Shown one piece after another: positions 57,808-64,000 of a stretch of 64,000 nucleotides of DNA. Below the pieces are notes generated by a model that worked only from the letters and a program-made list of their open reading frames with translations, searched no databases and was not told the DNA's origin. Made by a program: the position numbers and the translations under genes. Source of the stretch: Chytridium lagenaria (lineage: Eukaryota; Chytridiomycota; Chytridiomycetes; Chytridiales; Chytridiaceae); the NCBI GenBank assembly GCA_025449115.1, contig JAHLKC010000014.1, forward strand, positions 310,001 to 374,000. The letters are read 5' to 3'. Position 1 is the first letter of the stretch. Each line of letters begins with the position of its first letter.

Positions 57808-58275
57808 TGTTGTAGAATGTGTGGTGATGTCTATATGTGTGATGAATGGGTGTTAAGATATCCGGGAAATGACGGGAGGTGCGATATTTGACATATTGAA
57901 ATTTGTCTTTTCAAAGATAGTAAATGTGTTATAGCAAGAGCGCTTTTTTTAGTTACAGATGCGTTACGGAGGCATGTCGTCGAAAGATAAGATTGGGCAT
58001 TGATGGACAGCAGCTCTACAGGATCCATCATCATCCATGCACTGCTACCTGTTTTGTTTACAATGATGGAATTGTCTTATAGTAGTAAGACTGTATTCTG
58101 ACAAGTTTGATGGCGAGAATGACTGGCAGGGAGGTGTATCATCGCATCATCTCACATGACCTTAAAGTTTTCCATGTAATATTATTGTACCTGCATGCAT
58201 GCAGGCAGCATATTATCAAAGGGGTTGAACTCTTTTCAAATCTTTACTCGAGGAAAAAGCATTCAAAAAGTTATC
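57808..58275. other. Divergent promoter region
   Basis: About 470 bases separate the monooxygenase gene (minus) and the coiled-coil gene (plus). A palindromic TGCATGCATGCA lies at 58193-58204. No gene is seen; an in-frame ATG for the downstream gene at 58195 is possible. Confidence 0.5.
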
Positions 58276-60408
58276 ATGAGCAATGGTGCTGGTGGTGATG
58301 TCATCATCACATCGGATGCCATCGTCACATCGGATGCCATCGTCGAGACTTGTAAGGAGGAAGAGGAAGTGCTCATGGCATCAAGTAGCATTCATGAGGA
58401 TGAGGAGGTGAAGGAGGAGGTAGTCATTCCATCCAGTAACAATGAGAATGAAGCATCTCCTCTTGGCGATTCTGACATCAACCATGCGCACAATGACCAC
58501 ATCATCCACCTAGACACTTTGCAAGACATGGACTCTCAATCTATTGCAAGCAAGAATGAAGCACCATCATTATCATCATCTTCACCATCATCCCTTCTTA
58601 ACCCATCTATTCCCATCATCACTGACGACACTCAGCTACAAACTCATTCCACTTCTACATCCACCACCGCTCTTCCAACAACCGAAACCGATTCTGAACT
58701 ACAATCCCTCTCCAGCACCCTCCCATCCCAACCCTCACCACCCTTTCCACCCTCTCAATCCCTCAAACAATAACAGATCGTCGTCCCTCAATCGCCGAAA
58801 CCCACACTAAAACCCAAACATTGAAACAGTCTCTTACGACGACGCTGGTAAACCCTCCATCGTTCGAACCACAACTACAACAACAACCATTATCACAACC
58901 ATCACCGTCTCTTCACAACCCCCTGTTTCACCACCCCAGTCCCTACAAAACAACCACAACCACTACCACCACCACCACCACCACCACCACAAGGTCTACC
59001 CACCTACGCCTCCATTTACGAACCTTCATCACCTTCCTCCCCTCATCTTGCCAATCATGTCACCCCCTCATCCCCACGCTACGCACCTCCCTCCCCTCGT
59101 CCCCAATTTGACGCCTCTGACCTTAAAGACATCACCCTCCCCGAGTCCTACCTTGAAGATGCTGAAGATTTTCATGTGGAGATTGAGGACACGGGCGCTA
59201 GGTTGACGGATTACGCGGAGCTTTATCGGACGACCGCCGAGACGGTTGGTGAGCTTGTTGGGGTGCCTGAGCTTTTGAGGGAGCGGAAGGAACGAGTTGA
59301 GGAAATGAGGGGGAGGGAGAGGAAGATGGAAGAGGAGATGGAGGAGTTGAGAAGGAAAAGGGTGAAGGATGCTAAGGAGGTGGATGAGATTGAAGGGGTG
59401 AGTTTGCTGTTTGATTCAAATTTGATTTTAGAAGATCCCTTTTATTTCGGTGTTAATTTTTTTTTTGTTTCTCTTTTAACACGGCCCTTGTTGGGATTTT
59501 TGCAATTCTATTTTTTATTCAACCTTTTTAAAACTATTTTCTTCTCTTACGATTTTTTAATTCTTTTACTTTTTCATGCACCCCAGCTTTCCTTCCGCTC
59601 CCTCCGTGCCCGCATGACTGGCCGTATTCGACAAGCCAAGATGAATGAGTTGAATGAGTTGGAGGCCACCACGGATCAACTTGTCACGCTTTCTCTGGAG
59701 ATCGCAAAGTTGAGGGACGAAATTGCGAAAGAAGAGCAAGAGGTTTGTTGGTGTGTGTTTGGAGAATGGGGAACGGAGGCTGACCCTTTTTTTTTTTTTT
59801 TTTTTTTTTTGCTGGTGTAGGTTGATGCGCTTGAGGTGAAGAATAGAGAGTTGATGGATGCTAGGAAGGAGTTGATACAGTATTTGAATATGGTGCGTTT
59901 TTTATTTTCTCCTTTAAACACGCGAAACAATTAGCACTGTTGGCTCTTCCTCCTTTTTCGCTTAAAAAAAAACAAATATCTTAACAACGTCTCCCCTATT
60001 CTCAAAACGCCTCTCCTAGGCCTTTGAATCCGTCCACAACCCCATTGACGCCCGTCTCCACTCTGACCTCGACCGCATCAAACGCACCATCCATCTCCAC
60101 GACTCCCATCTCAAGCAAATCGTGCAGGCGCGACAGCTTCTCCTGGGTGCCCGTAATAATCTTGTCAAGGCGTCTGTGGTTGTGAAAAGGTTTTTGGAGA
60201 CTCATGCGAGGAGTCTTTACAAAGGGTGGGATTGTTGGCGGAGGTGTTGGAGAAATGGCCGATGGGGATTACGGCTCAGCTTGAGGATGCGAGGACTTAT
60301 TTGGTGGAGATGAGGATTGTGTTGAGGGAGGTGCCGGTGCCGAGGGGGAGTGAGAAGGTGGATGTGATGTGAGTTTGAGGTTTCGGTTTTGAATATGCTT
60401 TGTGGTTG

Positions 60409-60439
<31 letters not shown>

Positions 60440-61158
60440 TGATTTTATAAGGGGGTTTTTTTTTTAAATTTTTTTCTTCTTAATTGAGGGGACGGGCTTG
60501 GGGGCGTTTTCTTCGGATTTCTCAATTGTTTCTCAATTGTTTTTGGAAAAAATGTTGTTTGTTTATCGTCAACCTTGTTGTCATGCTATTAGTCTAACTC
60601 TTTTTTTTCTTCCTAAGGATGGATCGAATAATTTCACATGCTTCCATCCCCACACTCCCTCCACCTCCCACATCCTCGACAACCGCAAACGCCTTCTCCC
60701 CCCGGCATCCCAACAACCCCCATTGCAGGCACCCCATCCACCTTCCCCCCCTCCGCATCCTTGACCCCCTCCTCCGCACGCGTAACGACATTGACTCTCT
60801 CAAATCCCGCGCAGACGCCGCGCTCCGCTGGCTCTTCACTTCCATCCTCCACATAGCCAAAGTTCGAGACGCCCTCCTCCCCAACCTCAAAGACTCCCGC
60901 ACCGCCCTTGTCATGCATCGACTCCTTGAAATGGAGGCATGCGCGTCCTCCCCTGTCATCGTTCGACGCGTCCCGGAAGCTGAAAGTGCTTTTGGACGGG
61001 CGGATACCACGCATAGTCGATCGTCGAATGGATCTGAGGGGACGAGGAGGCTTTGGGATGGGGTTGGGAGTTTTGGAGGTGGGGATACGGAGAGTTGTGA
61101 TCCTTTGATTTTGATTCCGGAGGCTGGGGTTGTTGAGGATGTGGGTGTTGGAGGGTGA
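58276..61158 (+). CDS. Coiled-coil protein with a disordered N-terminus
   Basis: Unrecognised. The N-terminus from 58276 is acidic (VIITSDAIVTSDAIVETCKE; an octapeptide-scale repeat TSDAIV), then Ser/Thr/Pro-rich with an (ACC)n run near 58958-58992. A conserved-looking block follows: LPTYASIYEPSSPSSP, RPQFDASDLKDITLPESYLE and DFHVEIEDTGARLTDYAELY, leading into a coiled coil (RERKERVEEMRGRERKMEEE; LRARMTGRIRQAKMNELNEL; SLEIAKLRDEIAKEEQE). After more introns come RLHSDLDRIKRTIHLHDSHL, AQLEDARTYLVEMRIVLREV and a C-terminal helix RNDIDSLKSRADAALRWLFT, ending at 61158. T runs of 22-29 bases sit in the introns at 59788 and 60409. There is no membrane segment; a structural or scaffold role is inference. 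Confidence 0.65.
58958..58992. repeat. (ACC)n trinucleotide repeat in a coding exon
   Basis: A run of about 11 ACC/CCA units lies in the low-complexity part of the coiled-coil gene. Depending on frame it encodes Thr, Pro or His; the flanking frame suggests His or Pro. Confidence 0.85.
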
Positions 61159-62419
61159 TTGAGATTTTGGAAAACGCCTGATGGGGATGAGAAGATGGTT
61201 AATTTGGATTGGAGTTGAAGTTTTTGGTGTTGTGATGGTTGCATCACTCTCTGCCTCCCAACCTTACCCATGATTTCTCTTTTTCTTTTCCATTTCATTT
61301 GATCTCCGCTTTTCTGGTATGCCTTTTTTGTTCTGTGGTTTTGGAATCTTTTCTGTCGCTCTTTTTTCTCCATCTTTTTTTGATTTTCTTTGGAAGACTT
61401 TTTTCCCCTTTTTTGGATATGGTTTTGTCCCTCTTTTTTTTTGTGCGATTATTGGTGTCTCTTATTTTTTAAGTGGTGAATATACGAATCTCATTTTTGC
61501 GATGAAAGTGATTTTTTTTTTTTTTAAAGCAGTTTGAGATGGGAATGTACATTTTCCGAATGTTTTTTTTTTCAACAGGTAATATATTTCGTAGCAGGTT
61601 TTTTTTCGAACATGTTACGCTAAACGTTCTTCTCGCCTGTGTAAAAATCTAAATGCCTCACTATTAAACTTGCCGTCAAAATTGATTTTTGATTACATCG
61701 TTTCTTTTCTCTTATTTTTTTTAGGACATGGTTTTTGTCCCCTATATTTTAGTGTGGTTATTCTTTTCGTTTCGTTTTGGAGGTGAATATACGGATCTTG
61801 GTTTGTGATGAAAATGACTTTCGGAAAGTTGTGATGGGAACGTACATGTATTGGGGGGCTTTTTAAAGAGGTGTTTGCTGGCGCAAAAGGTTTCTCGTGT
61901 ATGTTGCGATGATGAAGGCCTTTACGGCGTGTAGACTTAAATGCTGGTGCCCACTATTGAACTCGTCCTTTGTCGATCAAAATGCCAATCCGCTATGTTT
62001 TTTTCTTTTTTTCCTTTTTTTTTTATGTTTTGTCATGGCGGGTTTTTTTAGAAAGATGTCGTTCATGCATATGGATGCTGCATATATGACTTTTTCACGC
62101 TCATCACTGTCACGTTGTCTGGTTCAAGTTTTTGTGTGGCTTATGTTTGTGCTATGTTCCTTAGACTTAAACGGGTCTTGTGTGTCAAAATGATCGATGG
62201 AACTTTAAAGAGCAGATATTATTGACGTTGCTTGTTGATTGGAGTTCATCGTAGACACTGTTGTTTGGACTTTTTTCACGTTAAAGCGTCACTTCCACAC
62301 CTTCCAAAAGTCACTGAGAATACACCCAATCAAAAACAGAAACTGTGGCTTAGCCTCGTTCAACTACAAGACACACCCCTTCTTTTCTTATTGACGCCAA
62401 AACAGTAAAGTAAAAAGCT
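61159..62419. other. Large intergenic region with diverged duplication
   Basis: About 1.26 kb with no convincing gene. It is T-rich and contains two diverged copies of a block of about 270-280 bases (61415-61695 and 61723-61990). Open frames are Phe-rich artefacts. Confidence 0.55.
61415..61990. repeat. Diverged tandem duplication, ~300-base period
   Basis: Unit 1 (61415-61695) and unit 2 (61723-61990) share, in the same order: GGAyATGGTTTTGTCC; GGTGAATATACGrATCT; GATGAAAxTGAyTTT; GATGGGAAyGTACAT; and CTATTxAACT followed by a GTCrAxxAAAAT-type end. Spacings agree within about 15 bases. The conserved words are separated by variable T runs. Confidence 0.75.
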
Positions 62420-62440
62420 CAAGAGAAACCTGCCATCCCC

Positions 62441-64000
62441 GTGGACCTCTCCTTCAACCGAAAATACGAGGGTGGACTCACGTTCATCATCACCTGCTGC
62501 CATGGCTTTACTCTGGTAAACCAAACCCCCAACTCACTCATTTTGACTGACTTTTCCTGTAAACTCCAGGCCTTCAAATACCCTCACCCTCCCCAACTTC
62601 ACCATTCCCGCCATCCCATCCCTCACCGTCTCATCCATTCGAACCTTCCCTGAATGCATCACAGCAGCTCGACTCCCGTGTGTAGCAACCACATCCCTCT
62701 CTGCCCTCCAATCCTGCGATCAGTGGAAATGCGGGGCTATCGTGTTTGATAGGACCGGGATGACTTTTGTTGTTGTTTCGAGTCCTGTAAGGGTGGTGAG
62801 TGGGACGTTGATTTCGTTGCAGATTATGGGTAAGGACACTTTGTTTTTGGTGTTGAGTGCTATCAAGGACTTTACTTAAAATTTCTTCTGTTTGTCTAAT
62901 GTTGAGCTTACGTGCCTTTCTCTTGTTGGTTTGGCAGGTGGAGCCGAAGTTGTATTTGGGAATAGCGCCACGTCCGTCTTAATGCCTGGACTCACCTTAT
63001 CCCCATTATCCCAACTAACCCTCACCAATCCAACCCACACATCCACCACCCGCGTCTCAACGCCCTCAACAACCATATCAAACCAACCCCCAATTTCAAA
63101 GAACCCTCCAACCTCAACATCTCCCTCTCGACGCCACCCACAACTGACCAAGAAGCCTCCATCACCCCAAAAATCGTTGGTGGCGTCGTTGGATTCTTTG
63201 CTGTCCTGTTGAGCGTCATTGTGGCGGTTATTTATTTCACCACGAAAAAGGGGAGGGAGGTTGGATTTGAGGTGGAAATTGGGGTTGGCGGTGAGGATGA
63301 CGTTGGAAAAAATCTCAAGGAAGGACCGTATACGGGGGTTAAGGGGTTGGATGGATCCGTAGCACCCACGGTTGATGAGTTAAATGGGGAGAAGCATAGT
63401 CAACCCCAAAGCTCAGGAGACTTCTACACCTCTCGGGAACCAATGCAAGTGTCAAGAAATAGCTACACCTCTCGCGAGCCCATGCCATCGTCACGAAACA
63501 GTTACACCTCGTACCCTGCTACGCAATCCACTCCGGCATTCGATCCCTCAAAACCATCCCGTCTTTCTATTGGAGGAGCCGTCGGAGCCTTCCTAGCAAC
63601 AGGGTCCACTCAAAAACTCACTAAACGCGTCTCCCGTACCGCACCGACTTCCTTCACAACCCGTGATTCCCGTCTCTTCACCGACGCCCCCATCTCTCTC
63701 ACCCATTCCATTTCAACCTCACATCTACACGAATCGTCGGACAAAAAACGTACCTCCTTTCTTCGAGCTTCATCTGTGGGTGGGAACCTTGATAGCCCTG
63801 CTTCTTCACTTAACCCAACCGATTTCCTTCGTTACTATGGGTTCAGAGATACCCTCATCCCTCCACCCCTTCTCACATCCGATTCAACCATCTACCCAAC
63901 TCCTTCCGAACCTCCTCGGCCACCCTCATCTGCTCCTCCTCGGCCCCTCCTCACCGACATCCAAATGACCTCCCTCTCAACCCTCCTCACCTTCTCCCAC
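62441..64000 (+). CDS. Single-pass membrane protein, truncated by the window edge
   Basis: Probable surface sensor or mucin-like protein; family not recognised. The first visible exon encodes VDLSFNRKYEGGLTFIITCC with an intron starting near 62518 (GTAAAC); its start codon and signal peptide were not found. The ectodomain exon reads SNTLTLPNFTIPAIPSLTVS, RTFPECITAARLPCVATTS and SALQSCDQWKCGAIVFDRTG; an intron joins SLQIMG to GAEVVFGNSATSVLMPG. The frame shifts between 63000 and 63120, then ITPKIVGGVVGFFAVLLSVI and VAVIYFTTKKGRE form one membrane helix with a basic stop. The cytosolic tail has repeated NSYTSREPMPSSR-like units, KPSRLSIGGAVGAFLATGST and a Pro/Ser-rich run, and continues past 64000. 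Paired cysteines in the ectodomain suggest disulfides. Confidence 0.6.

Noticed and set aside
58821..59111. Poly-Thr ORF in the coiled-coil gene
   Set aside because: The frame with LPTYASIYEPSSPSSP leading into the coiled coil is far more protein-like across the (ACC)n repeat.
1..64000. Prokaryotic features (CRISPR, operons, insertion sequences) or complete transposons
   Set aside because: No direct-repeat arrays with unique spacers, no transposase or reverse-transcriptase motifs, and no terminal inverted repeats were seen. Genes are intron-rich and eukaryotic.

Overview
This is a nuclear window from a fungus-like eukaryote, most likely an early-diverging (chytrid-type) zoosporic fungus. Genes are dense and on both strands. 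They are cut by many short GT-AG introns of roughly 50-200 bases and encode recognisable eukaryotic housekeeping proteins. An EPG5-like autophagy tether, a peptidylglycine/dopamine-type copper monooxygenase and a Cid1-type nucleotidyltransferase fit that placement better than a yeast or a mushroom would; the placement is inference.

Layout: 1-1.0 kb no secure gene. 1.0-3.2 kb a head-to-head pair of 20S proteasome subunits (beta5/PRE2 minus, beta6/PRE7 plus). 3.4-11.2 kb a very long EPG5-like gene (minus). 11.4-16.0 kb a head-to-head pair of genome-stability genes: a Rad60/NIP45-like SUMO-like-domain protein (minus) and a TEL2/TELO2 homologue (plus). 17.4-22 kb a Cid1/TUTase-like nucleotidyltransferase with a long low-complexity tail. 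22.8-31.3 kb three minus-strand genes: protein phosphatase inhibitor 2, a kinesin-6-like motor and a myotubularin-family phosphoinositide phosphatase. 32.4-38.3 kb a cluster of cysteine-rich, signal-peptide-bearing, probably GPI-anchored paralogues (two intact, one with a single frame break, one inverted and decayed). 38.8-44.5 kb a disordered protein with an N-terminal 40-residue duplication, then a multi-pass membrane protein. 44.6-51.0 kb a LITAF-domain protein, a short-chain dehydrogenase and a protein with two cyclic-nucleotide-binding-like domains. 51.5-53.9 kb a disordered Ser-rich protein. 54.7-57.8 kb a DOMON plus copper monooxygenase ectoenzyme. 58.3-61.2 kb a coiled-coil protein. 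62.4-64 kb a single-pass membrane protein that runs off the edge.

A property of the whole window matters for anyone using it. Many conserved genes change reading frame inside strongly conserved motifs where no intron fits (TUTase active site, inhibitor-2 KTPY motif, LITAF second zinc knuckle, SDR glycine motif). Several breaks sit at short homopolymers, so uncorrected base-level indels in the assembly are the simplest explanation. Gene models here were read across such breaks by homology, and exon ends are approximate unless a specific junction is named.

The genes do not form one pathway. Themes are proteostasis and autophagy (proteasome subunits, EPG5, myotubularin, LITAF), chromosome maintenance (TEL2, Rad60-like) and the cell surface (secreted cluster, copper monooxygenase, membrane proteins). 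The best candidate for an undescribed system is the cysteine-rich surface-protein cluster at 32.4-38.3 kb.
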